From NCBI GenBank assembly GCA_017547805.1, contig JAFYOR010000028.1, forward strand, positions 102,789 to 166,788: a stretch of 64,000 bases of DNA, given 5' to 3'. The notes beneath the pieces are model-generated. The model ran no database searches. It had not been told where the DNA came from and saw nothing but the letters and a program-made list of their open reading frames with translations. The position numbers were made by a program, and so were the translations under genes. The stretch comes from Clostridia bacterium. Lineage in GTDB: Bacteria; Bacillota; Clostridia; Christensenellales; Aristaeellaceae. The stretch's first letter is position 1; every line of letters starts with the position of its first letter. This document shows, in pieces, positions 17,373 to 26,300 of the stretch.

Positions 17373-18356
17373 TTAGAAGAATGCGCTCTCTTTGTCGAAC
17401 TTGCTGACGATCGCGTTGGCCGTCACCAGCGTCACGCAGCCGAACACGGACTGCATAAAGCCGGCGGCAGATGCGTAACCGTAGGTCGGGATCGTCGAGT
17501 TGAACAAAGAGTTGTAGACGTAAACGTCCAGCGTAACGAAGGAATTATACAGCGCCGCCGAGTTGCGGGTCGTGCGATAGAACAGACCAAAGTCGGAGTT
17601 GAAGATTCGACCAACCGCCATGATGAACATGATGATGATGACCGGCTTGAGCAGCGGAATGGTGATATACTTGGTCTGCTGATGCTTGGTCGCACCGTCG
17701 ATAACCGCAGCCTCGTAAAGCGATCCGTCAATGCCGTTGATGGAAGCCATGTAGACGATCATGTTATAGCCCACATTCTTCCATACGTTGAGGAAAACAA
17801 TGAAGTATGGCCAGTATGGCATACCTTCTTTCTGATACCACTTGACGGGGTCAAAGCCCATGGACAGCAGAACGTTGTTGACCAGACCTTCCTTCGTGGC
17901 GAGGAACGCATACACGAAGTAGCCAACGATAACCCAAGACAAGAAGTGCGGCAGGAAGATCAGCGTCTGGCAGAACTTCGCCAATTTCTTTGAATAGAGA
18001 TGGGAAATGATAATCGCCAGCGCCACCGGAATGACAATTCCAAGGACGATGAAGACGATGTTGTAACCGACCGTATTGCGGAACATCGCGATCGTCGTCT
18101 TCGCGTTTGACTTAAAGAGGAACTTGAAGTTATCCAGTCCGCACCACTTACTATTGTAAACCAAGGACCACAGGAAGCCCTTGCCCGGTGCAACCTTATA
18201 CTTCTTGAACGCGATCAGGATACCAAACATCGGCACATAGCAGAACATGATAAACCAGATCGTCGTAGGAAGAGAAAGCAGGAAAAGCTGAATGTCATCC
18301 AGCGTCAGCTTACTCTTTTTCTTTGGTTTGATGTCTTTTTTTGCAATCTGGCTCAT
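17373..18356 (-). CDS. ABC transporter permease, CUT1 class (LplB/MalF-like)
   Basis: A 327-residue partner permease. After a basic cytosolic N-terminus come six spans; YVPMFGILIAFKKYKVAPGKGFLWS and the EAAVIDGATKHQQTKYITIPLLKPVI coupling loop (about 206-232) are diagnostic for the LplB group. First gene of the importer operon, with AAGGAGGCGGAGCA ahead of its ATG and a promoter plus perfect inverted repeat upstream. Confidence 0.95.
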   Translation of the reverse strand: MSQIAKKDIKPKKKSKLTLDDIQLFLLSLPTTIWFIMFCYVPMFGILIAFKKYKVAPGKGFLWSLVYNSKWCGLDNFKFLFKSNAKTTIAMFRNTVGYNIVFIVLGIVIPVALAIIISHLYSKKLAKFCQTLIFLPHFLSWVIVGYFVYAFLATKEGLVNNVLLSMGFDPVKWYQKEGMPYWPYFIVFLNVWKNVGYNMIVYMASINGIDGSLYEAAVIDGATKHQQTKYITIPLLKPVIIIMFIMAVGRIFNSDFGLFYRTTRNSAALYNSFVTLDVYVYNSLFNSTIPTYGYASAAGFMQSVFGCVTLVTANAIVSKFDKESAFF

Positions 18357-18385
18357 TGCTCCGCCTCCTTACTGTTTTGCCGGAA

Positions 18386-18405
18386 AATGTGTGCAAACAC
18401 ACATT
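18386..18405. promoter_or_regulatory. Perfect inverted repeat, candidate operator of the ABC importer operon
   Basis: AATGTGTG-CAAA-CACACATT: eight-base arms with a four-base centre, placed between the promoter and the first permease gene. The TGTGTGCAAACACACA core resembles a LacI/CcpA-like or other symmetric regulator site; the regulator is not in this window. Confidence 0.55.
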
Positions 18406-18461
18406 CCATACATTTTGTTTGCACGGGCCCAAAGTTGTCACTTGAATATCTTGTACAATTC

Positions 18462-18489
18462 ATCTTAACATAATTAGGCATCCTGTCAA
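18462..18489 (-). promoter_or_regulatory. Promoter of the ABC importer operon
   Basis: Minus strand: TTGACA (18484-18489), 16-base spacer, TAAGAT (18462-18467). The long leader down to 18356 holds the 18386-18405 inverted repeat. Confidence 0.65.
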
Positions 18490-18536
18490 GCCTTTTCAGC
18501 AAAGTTAATGAATTATTTAACATTTATTGATCAAAG

Positions 18537-19586
18537 TCATCCGACCTTTATGCATTTTACACCCGCCGCATACAACACATTATGCATTCTTCTTCTGAAT
18601 CTGAACAGGTTCGCATTCTCCCGCGTGGGATGAACACGGTTGGAAAGCAGAATAACAAACAGACCCGTGGTCGGATCAACCATCAGCGACGTTCCGGTGA
18701 ACCCGGTATGTCCAAACGCGCACTCCGGAACCAGATCGCCCATGTAGTTTTCCGGCGTTCCCGCCAGGTGGAAGCCAAGACCGCGCCTTGCATCGGCGCT
18801 CTGCGCGTGGCACTGGATCGCCTTGGAAAGCGTCGCGCCTGAAAGATACGCTTTGCCCTCCCCGGCCAGCATCTGCGCAAAACGGATCATGTCGTGGATA
18901 TCAGAAAACACGCCGGCATTCGCGGATACGCCGCGGAGGAAGCGTGCATTTTCATCGTGAACAATGCCCTGCCACGCGATGCCGGTTTCCTTATCCACCT
19001 CGGTCGCGGCAATATTGTCCCCCGTCGGGCAGTAGCAGGTATTGAGCATGCCAAGCGGCTCAAACACACGCTCACGCGCCAGCACGTCAAGCGGCTGAGC
19101 GTATACGGTTTCCAGCACCTTGCCAAGGGTGATATAGCCCATGCAGCTGTAATGCACCTCGGCGCCAACGGGCGTGGCAAGCGGATGGGCAAGCAGCGCA
19201 TCAAGCGCCTCCTCCGGCGTCGCCGCCTCCTCGCTGAGCCAGAAGGCAGGCGCAAAGCCCGCGGTATGCGTCATCAGCTGCTTGATCGTTATCGCCTTTT
19301 TATCCTCCGGACAGTTCGGGAAAAAACGCTCCAGCCTGTCCCAAAGGGTCAGCTTCCCTTCCTCAAGCGCGCGCAGGGCCAGCATCGTGGGACCGAGCAC
19401 CTTGGAAAGGGAGGCCATGTCATAGCGCGTGGCAGCGTTGACGTCAGGGCCGTTTTCCGAAATTTTTCCCACACAGGAAATGGCGAAAACCTGATCCCTG
19501 CAGCCACAAGCAGCCGCCGCACCGGGGTAACAGCCATCGCGGAGCCCTTCTTCAAGGAGGGCATCCAGGATTTTTTGCATATTCAT
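18537..19586 (-). CDS. Serine beta-lactamase-like hydrolase (class C / penicillin-binding-protein fold)
   Basis: A 349-residue protein without a signal peptide, so probably cytosolic. The nucleophile motif SxxK is SLSK (MASLSKVLG, about residue 58). The second motif, normally Y-x-N, reads YSC (HYSCMGYITLG, near 148), an Asn-to-Cys change in an otherwise well-conserved block, and FGHTGFTGTS (near 293) gives the HTG third motif. It likely hydrolyses a peptide, amide or ester bond in a muropeptide or related compound. Its ATG lies only six bases past a candidate -10, so its transcript may be leaderless. It is divergent from the SIS/MurQ-like gene. Confidence 0.88.
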   Translation of the reverse strand: MNMQKILDALLEEGLRDGCYPGAAAACGCRDQVFAISCVGKISENGPDVNAATRYDMASLSKVLGPTMLALRALEEGKLTLWDRLERFFPNCPEDKKAITIKQLMTHTAGFAPAFWLSEEAATPEEALDALLAHPLATPVGAEVHYSCMGYITLGKVLETVYAQPLDVLARERVFEPLGMLNTCYCPTGDNIAATEVDKETGIAWQGIVHDENARFLRGVSANAGVFSDIHDMIRFAQMLAGEGKAYLSGATLSKAIQCHAQSADARRGLGFHLAGTPENYMGDLVPECAFGHTGFTGTSLMVDPTTGLFVILLSNRVHPTRENANLFRFRRRMHNVLYAAGVKCIKVG

Positions 19587-19592
19587 GCCATT

Positions 19593-19628
19593 ATTCTACT
19601 TGCAAAATTGTGCATTGTCAAATACAAT
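19593..19628. promoter_or_regulatory. Fully overlapping divergent promoter pair
   Basis: Plus strand: TTGCAA (19600-19605), 17 bases, TACAAT (19623-19628), serving the SIS gene. Minus strand: TTGACA (19621-19616), 17 bases, TAGAAT (19598-19593), serving the hydrolase. The two promoters occupy the same 36 bp, so polymerase could serve only one direction at a time. Confidence 0.65.
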
Positions 19629-19695
19629 ATAGGTAGAGTTTGTCATTTTGTTTTCATTCCTCTGCACATAAAGTATCAAGAAAGAAGGGTTTGCT

Positions 19696-21465
19696 ATGCA
19701 GGATTACAAGCAGGCAGCAAGAGACTTTATCGACAACGAGAAGCAGTTCCACCTTGGCGCCATCCCCACCGAGCAGTCTAACCCCCTCACCCGCGGCCTT
19801 TCCGGCAGAATCAAGAAGAATACCGCTGACGGCGTGAAGATGATCCTTGATGCCGATCGGTATATTCCGGAAGTATCCGCCAAATGCTTTGAAAGCGACG
19901 CCTTCAAGGCGCTTGTCGCGGATATCCGCCGCTGCATCGATCAGCGCCGCCGCTTCCACTTCTCCTCCGTCGGCGCGTCCGGACGCATGGCGCTTCAGCT
20001 GGATTCCACCTGGCGTCTTTTCTGGAACGATCTGGTGAACAAGCTCCCCCTTCGCGCGAAGGAGTGGGTTGAGATCGCCGAGTGCTCCAACAGCTTCATG
20101 ACCGGCGGCGACCGCGCGTGCGTGCGTTCCGTCGAAAACTTCGAGGACTACCAGACCTTCGGCGCGCAGCAGACCGTCGATTCCGGCGCAACCCCGGGCG
20201 ATGTGCTGATCGTTCTGGCCGAATGCTCCCTGTCCTCCTCCACCATCGGTTCCGCCTGCAAGGGCGCGGACATGGGCATCGCCACCTACTACCTCTACTG
20301 CAATCCCAAGGAGATCCTCTGCGAGCATCTGGAGCGTGCGCGCCGCGTCTTCTCCTATGACAACATCACCTTCCTGCCGCTGTTCGTGGGCAACATGGCC
20401 GTCGCCGGCTCCACCCGCATGCAGGTAACGACCGTTGAGCTGCTGGTTGCCGGCGTCGCGCTTGAGCTGGCTGCCTGGGCATGGCTCAAGGACAACTGCA
20501 CCATCGAAGAGCTCGCCGCCATCGGCGTGGGCGCGCTTGAGCCGGCCGAGTATGCCGCGCAGTTCAAGAACTGTGTTGAGCAGATGCAGCGCGGCGCAGC
20601 GCTTGAAGGCATGGCCAAGGCCGTCGAGTTTGAGGCGGAAACCTACACCGCCAAGGGCCTGATCACCTATGTCACCCACGACTACCTGCAGGACATCCTT
20701 ACCGACACCACCGAGCGCCAGCCGACCTTCACCCTCCCGCCCTTCCGCCGCACGGACGATACTACCAGCCCGCTTTCTTGGGCGTATGCGAAGGATCCGC
20801 TCTACCCGGCGTCCATCGCCTGGCAGCACATCATCCGCCGTCCGCTCAAGGGCCTTGACTGGTCGGTTGAGCTCTACAAGGAAATGAACGCCGCGCAGTC
20901 CATCATCGACAATCCGCCGGTCGTCGGCAGCGATCAGCTGTCCTACTACGATCTGGGCAACAGCGACGACGCCACCCGCTACTCTCAGCATCCGGCGAAG
21001 CTCGTTCTGGTCGATATCGACGGACGCAGCGCGCACAACGGCTGCGTTGAATGGTACAAGGCCAACCTGCCCAAGTTTGACGGCGGTCTCGTGCTGCGCA
21101 TGGGCGACATCCCGGCGGAGAAGATCGACGAAAACGAACTGTGCATCCCGGTCGAGCTCCCGCACACGATCATGGAGATCCTCCCGCACCTGATGGTCAA
21201 GCTTGCCTTCAACCTCCTGTCCACCGCGACAATGGCGAAGATGGGCCGCGTGTGGAGCAACTGGATGATCCAGGTGCTGCCCACCAACAAGAAGCTCATC
21301 GACCGTTCCACCCGCGTCATCGCCGAGCTGGCGAAGATCCCCTACGAGCAGGCCTGTGAAGAGTTCTTCAAGAGCTATCTGGGCCGCAGCAAGGACGAGG
21401 AATACCGCGAGAGCTACGTCGTGGAAACCCTCAAGCGCCTCGGCGTTGATCCCGATACCCTGTAA
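19696..21465 (+). CDS. Double-SIS-domain sugar-phosphate protein, MurQ / glucokinase-regulator-like
   Basis: A 589-residue cytosolic protein. The opening SNPLTRGLSGRI resembles the TE.rNp.t..ld start of N-acetylmuramate 6-phosphate etherases, and the first SIS domain has SVGASGRMALQLDSTWRLF (MurQ: GAGTSGRLG), ECSLSSSTIGSACKGA and MAVAGSTRMQVTTVE (MurQ: AGSTRLKAGTAQK). A second, diverged SIS domain follows (about 300-560), so the length is about twice a MurQ. A MurNAc-6-P etherase or related amino-sugar isomerase role is the best guess, supported by the adjacent NagZ gene. AGAAGGG lies before the ATG. Confidence 0.75.
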   Translation: MQDYKQAARDFIDNEKQFHLGAIPTEQSNPLTRGLSGRIKKNTADGVKMILDADRYIPEVSAKCFESDAFKALVADIRRCIDQRRRFHFSSVGASGRMALQLDSTWRLFWNDLVNKLPLRAKEWVEIAECSNSFMTGGDRACVRSVENFEDYQTFGAQQTVDSGATPGDVLIVLAECSLSSSTIGSACKGADMGIATYYLYCNPKEILCEHLERARRVFSYDNITFLPLFVGNMAVAGSTRMQVTTVELLVAGVALELAAWAWLKDNCTIEELAAIGVGALEPAEYAAQFKNCVEQMQRGAALEGMAKAVEFEAETYTAKGLITYVTHDYLQDILTDTTERQPTFTLPPFRRTDDTTSPLSWAYAKDPLYPASIAWQHIIRRPLKGLDWSVELYKEMNAAQSIIDNPPVVGSDQLSYYDLGNSDDATRYSQHPAKLVLVDIDGRSAHNGCVEWYKANLPKFDGGLVLRMGDIPAEKIDENELCIPVELPHTIMEILPHLMVKLAFNLLSTATMAKMGRVWSNWMIQVLPTNKKLIDRSTRVIAELAKIPYEQACEEFFKSYLGRSKDEEYRESYVVETLKRLGVDPDTL

Positions 21466-21483
21466 TTCGAAATTCATCACGTA

Positions 21484-21515
21484 TGCGGGCGGATAATATC
21501 CGCCCCTACGTTTTC
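21484..21515 (+). repeat. Palindromic intergenic hairpin
   Basis: GGGCGGATA-A-TATCCGCCC with outer CGTA/TACG pairing and a following TTTTC between the SIS and nagZ genes. The GGGCGGATAATATCCGCCC core looks like dispersed palindromes common in gut Clostridia; only this copy is seen here. It may act as a weak terminator or mRNA-processing site. Confidence 0.5.
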
Positions 21516-21538
21516 TGCAAAAAGGAGTGCATATCCCT

Positions 21539-23062
21539 ATGGAGCTTACCCTTCGCCAGAAAATCGGTCAGCTGGTGCTCTACAGCCTGGACAGCAATGA
21601 AATCACGCCCGAAACCGAGGCGTTCATGCGCGAATACTGCATCGGCAACGTCATTCACTTTGGCAACAACGTCACCGACTTTGCCGGATCAAAAAAGCTC
21701 AACGCCCAGCTTCGTGCGCTGATGCTTGACACCTGCGCCGGCATCGAGCCCTTCATCAGCATCGACCATGAGGGCGGCCGCGTTTTCCGCTTCAGTCAGG
21801 ATTTCACATGGTTCCCTTCTCACCTGACGCTCAGCGCCGCGGATGACGAAGCGCTCACCGAGGCCGTCGGTCATGCAATGGGCAAGGAGCTGCGCGCGGC
21901 GGGCTTTAACCTCAACTTCGCCCCGGTCGTCGACGTCAACAGCAACATCGGCAACGTCGTCATCGGCGTACGCTCCTTCGGCGATGATCCCGAGACCGTC
22001 GCCAGACACGGCGCTGCGATGGCCCGCGGCATGCAGGCAGCCGGCGTCATGGCGTGCCTGAAGCACTTCCCGGGTCACGGCGATACGACGCTTGACTCCC
22101 ACTATTTCCTGCCGACCGTCGACAAGAGCCTTGAAGAGCTGCGCGAAAACGAGCTCTACCCGTATGCGAAGATCTTCCCGCAGGGTGCTGTCGATTCCAT
22201 CATGACCACGCACATTCTCTTCCCGCAGATCGAAAAGGAAAACGTTCCGGCGACGATGTCCCCGGCGATCCTCAAAGGCATTCTGCGCGATGAGCTGAAG
22301 TTTAACGGCGTGGTCGTCACCGACGGCATGCAGATGCTCGCTATCAAGGATCACTACGGTGTAGCCAACGGCTGCGTGATGGCCATCCGCGCCGGCGCGA
22401 ATCTGCTATGCATCGGAACCGGCGGCAGCGGCGTGCAGGCGGTTCAGAAGGAATGCCTTGACCGCCTTTATGAAGCTGCGCTCAGCGGCGAGCTGCCCAT
22501 GGCATGCATCGACGAAGCGGTTGCATACGTGCTCAAGGCCAAAGAGAAATTCGGCGGACCGTATGAAGACGCCGTCATCGACGCCGAAAACCACGCCGTC
22601 ATCAATCAGGCCGTCTGCGCAAAGGCGGTTACCTGCCTCGCCCCCGGCGGCATGACCGGCAAAGCGCTCTACGCCAGCGCCCCCGTCAAGGAACTCGCTT
22701 TCGGTCTGACCCATGCCGACCCGCGGAAGCTGACGTTCGGTCAGATGGCCAACATGCACACCGGCGATTCATTTGCTTATCTTGACAAACTGGATGAAGC
22801 CGGCGAATACGACACGCTGGTTATCGGCATGCAGGCCGTCAAGGAGGACAGCATCGAGCTGATCGCTGCAAAAGAAGCGCTGGCAAAGGGCAAAAACGTC
22901 GCCATCGTCCTTCTCGGCGCGCCGTACAACGCCCATCTCCTTCCCGAAGGCTGTGCAGTTGTGTGCTGCTATTCCCTGACGCTGGAGGCTGTCGCCGCAG
23001 CGATCGATGTGCTGCGCGGCAAGACTGCGCCGCAGGGAAAACTGCCCGTTAAACTCGCCTGA
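21539..23062 (+). CDS. nagZ: Beta-N-acetylhexosaminidase, glycoside hydrolase family 3 (NagZ)
   Basis: A 507-residue enzyme without signal peptide that removes GlcNAc from muropeptides or their fragments. Family signatures: FISIDHEGGRVFRF (about 76-89), LNFAPVVDVNSN, MACLKHFPGHGDTTLDSH (about 170-187, the Asp-His acid/base element unique to NagZ) and VVVTDGMQM with the nucleophile Asp (about 261). A C-terminal alpha/beta domain makes it longer than Gram-negative NagZ. The ATG at 21539 is chosen over a GTG at 21527 because the GTG lies inside the AAAGGAG ribosome site. Follows the MurQ-like gene by 73 bases. Confidence 0.95.
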   Translation: MELTLRQKIGQLVLYSLDSNEITPETEAFMREYCIGNVIHFGNNVTDFAGSKKLNAQLRALMLDTCAGIEPFISIDHEGGRVFRFSQDFTWFPSHLTLSAADDEALTEAVGHAMGKELRAAGFNLNFAPVVDVNSNIGNVVIGVRSFGDDPETVARHGAAMARGMQAAGVMACLKHFPGHGDTTLDSHYFLPTVDKSLEELRENELYPYAKIFPQGAVDSIMTTHILFPQIEKENVPATMSPAILKGILRDELKFNGVVVTDGMQMLAIKDHYGVANGCVMAIRAGANLLCIGTGGSGVQAVQKECLDRLYEAALSGELPMACIDEAVAYVLKAKEKFGGPYEDAVIDAENHAVINQAVCAKAVTCLAPGGMTGKALYASAPVKELAFGLTHADPRKLTFGQMANMHTGDSFAYLDKLDEAGEYDTLVIGMQAVKEDSIELIAAKEALAKGKNVAIVLLGAPYNAHLLPEGCAVVCCYSLTLEAVAAAIDVLRGKTAPQGKLPVKLA

Positions 23063-23080
23063 ACCTGATCCACGACACAC

Positions 23081-23118
23081 ACGCTCCGCAGAATTCATCG
23101 TCTGCGGAGCGTCTTTTT
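23081..23118 (+). terminator. Terminator of nagZ
   Basis: ACGCTCCGCAG (23081-23091) pairs with CTGCGGAGCGT (23102-23112), followed by CTTTTTA. Confidence 0.9.
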
Positions 23119-23163
23119 ATGTTCACAATGGATGCACATTTCCATCACAGAATTGACAAATGG

Positions 23164-23192
23164 TTGAAATATCCCGGTCGTTGTAGTATACT
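23164..23192 (+). promoter_or_regulatory. Promoter of the vWA/tubulin-like operon
   Basis: TTGAAA (23164-23169), 17 bases, TATACT (23187-23192). It is the only good plus-strand promoter found ahead of the ten-gene run; the 5' leader would be about 125 bases long. Confidence 0.6.
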
Positions 23193-23323
23193 GTCATTAT
23201 ATTGTAGTTTTTTTGCATTTTCTGCTTGCGCAAGACTCGTCAGCGTGAAATTGTCGAGACAGTATAAGCGTTCTGCAGAAAGACTCACAGCATTGATTTG
23301 CTTGAAAGGACGGTTGTTACAGA

Positions 23324-26300
23324 ATGAAAATCATGCGCATCCTCCTGGCCTTTGCGGTTATGCTCGCCATGCTGCTGCCCATGAGCGCATGGGCAGACGA
23401 TGGCCTCAAGGACAGCAAGGGGCAGTCTGTCGATATCGTTATCGTCATGGACCACAGCAACTCCATGGACAAGAACGACAGCGCCGATAACCGCATTATC
23501 GCCGCTGAAATGATCACCGCCATGTGCGATATGAACGGTTCCCGCGTTGCGTTTGTCCCGTTCAACAAAAAGGTTGTCTACAAAGGCACCTTTGTGGAGA
23601 TGAGCAATTTCACGTCCGCGGATAATCTGCGCCGTGAAATCGCGCACTATTCCACGATGATCAACCAGAGCATGAACCGCGGCAACCACAGTGTCTCCAC
23701 AACCGGCGGCACGGACTTTGGCGAGCCGCTTGCCTACGCCTATAACCTGCTTGAAGAAGCCAGGAGAGAAGGCTCCCAGAACAGCCCGATGATCATCCTG
23801 CTCTCCGACGGTGAGAACAGCCTGATTGTCAGCGGATCGCTCGTCGAGAAGGACGTGTATTTCTGGAACGACGCAAATAAGAACTACGCGCTCGTGCCCA
23901 ACAAGACGATCAAGAACGTCAAGAAAATGTCGGACATCACGGGCAACCCGGTGTTTGATAATCTGTATGACTACAGCGGCGAACCGCTGTCCACGCTCAA
24001 CGAAAACCTTCTGAGCGCCTTCAAGAAGTATGACGCGGACGACGCCACCGCCCTTGCCGAGGACGTAGCCCTGCGCAGCCAGGACGCTGGCATCCCGATC
24101 TATACCCTTCCGCTGTATGAAGCCGGCAAGGAGCACGACAGCTACATCTCTCTGCTTGGCCACATCGCGGACATCACCGGTGCCAAGAGCAACGCCATCA
24201 GCGCCAAGGATACCGATCAGCTTCCGTTCTTCTTCGGCGACATGTTTGCCGACAAGATCGGCAGTACGCAGCGTCTGCTCACCATTAACAAGACCGACGT
24301 GGAAAACGAATACGTCGTCGACATCCCCCTGCTCAACAGTTCCGTGCAGGAAGCCAATATCTACATCCCGCTCAAGTATGTCGATTCCGATTCCATCTAC
24401 CTCAAGGACAGCACCGGAAAGACCCGCCGCGCCAACAACGGCGACATCATCCGCATCGACATTCCCAAGGCCTTTGTGCTCTACAAGCTGCGTGTGGATT
24501 CCCCGCTCGGGATCTGGAAGCTTTACTTCCGCACCAACAAGGAAAACATCCAGCCCTCGGATATTTCCTTCAGCCTTCTGTATAATTACAACATCACCCT
24601 GACCTCTTCCCTCAACGGCGCATCCCTCAGCAAGAGCGGTACGCTGGATATGGTCAGCTACTTCTTTGATAACGAGACCAACAGCAAGTCTCTGGATACC
24701 AATCTGTATGTTCCCTGTCAGGACAATCTGAGCGAAGAAGACAAGATCAAGTTCACCTACCAGCTGCTCAATGCCAACCAGCAGCCCATCAGCGGCGCTC
24801 AGGGCAACATGGTCTACGACGCCTCCAACCAGATGATGAAGGCCTCTCTGGATCTGTCCGGATTTGATCTTCTGTCCGGCAGCTACTACTGCCAGATCAT
24901 CGCCAGCGGCGCCGGTCTGTATCGCGAAAACCGCATTCCCGTCACCCTCACCAACAATGCCCCGGCGGAAACCGCGCGCATTCAGAGCACGCTCAATGTT
25001 GAGTATCAGGACGATCCGTCCACCTACAGCCCGCAGACGCTGACCATCGATCTGATGGATTATGTCGAGGACATCGACCAGGATACGCTGACCTTCGGCA
25101 ACCTCAGCTACACCAGCGGCGACGGCCTGACCACCATCGCCATCAACGGAACCAAGATGGAAGTGCGCACCAAGCAGGATCCCGCCACCGGCCATTATGC
25201 CTACGGCCTGCAGCAGGGCACCATCACCGCCGACGACGGCGATAACGGCGTGTGCGACATCCACTTCTCCATCCAGATCAATTCCGGCTGGGCGGACGTC
25301 AATGACTGCGATTATCACACCACGGTTCTGGGCGCCGAGAACGGCGTCGCAGCCAAGAACGACACCATCACCTTCGCCATGACCCGTGTTTCCAAGACGA
25401 CGGGCGCTCAACTCGGCGTTGGTCTGGTGACCGGCGTGGTAACCCTCACCGACGCCAAGACCGGCATGCCCATCGCCACGCTGAACATGGCGCCCAGCGC
25501 AGACGGCAGCAGGCTGGAGCACAGCTACCAGACCGGCAACACCGCCAGCAGCTGGATTGCAAAGTGCGAATACTTCTACAACAACGAGGTGATTTCCAGC
25601 ACGGATATTCCCGTTGTCGTAAATAACGTCGCTCCGACCGCAAAGACGTTTGATGAGGTTTCCTCCCTCTTCCCCAAGAAACTGACGTTCAACGCTTCCT
25701 TCTTCGAGTTCCTTGAGAAGGAAAACCCGACCGCCTCTGTCGATCTGACGAAGATTTTCTCCGATGCTGACAACGAGCTGGGTCTGGTATATTCCATGGA
25801 CGCCGCTTCCCTGAGCGATAAGCTCGACTGCCGCATCAACGGCAGCACGCTCACCTTCACCGGCAAGGGCGCGGGCAGCATTCCCTTCACCGTAATCGCT
25901 ACGGACGGTGACAACGCCACCGCTACCTTCACCGGCACGATCAAGGTGGTCAACCTCTTCATGTACTGGATGATCCGTCTGCTGCTGCTGGTCGCAGCGG
26001 TGATCGGCGTGATCGTGATGATCGTCATCCTCATCCAGCGCGGCAAGCCCGCCCTGCCCAAGAACGGCAACCTGAGCGTGACCATCGGCAACATGCAGTT
26101 CGCCACCACCACCCAGCCGCCGTTCCCCTTCAAGGATATTTCCAAGCCGAAGGAGGCGCTGCCGCTGACTGCAGTGGTGACGATTGAAACCTGCGAAGCG
26201 GTTCAGTTCGAGTTCACCGATCTGGCATTCCTGAAGATCAGCCCGGTGAAGAACAGCGAAAAGATCCGCCTCACCCTGACCAAGAAGCCGGCTTCCTTCA

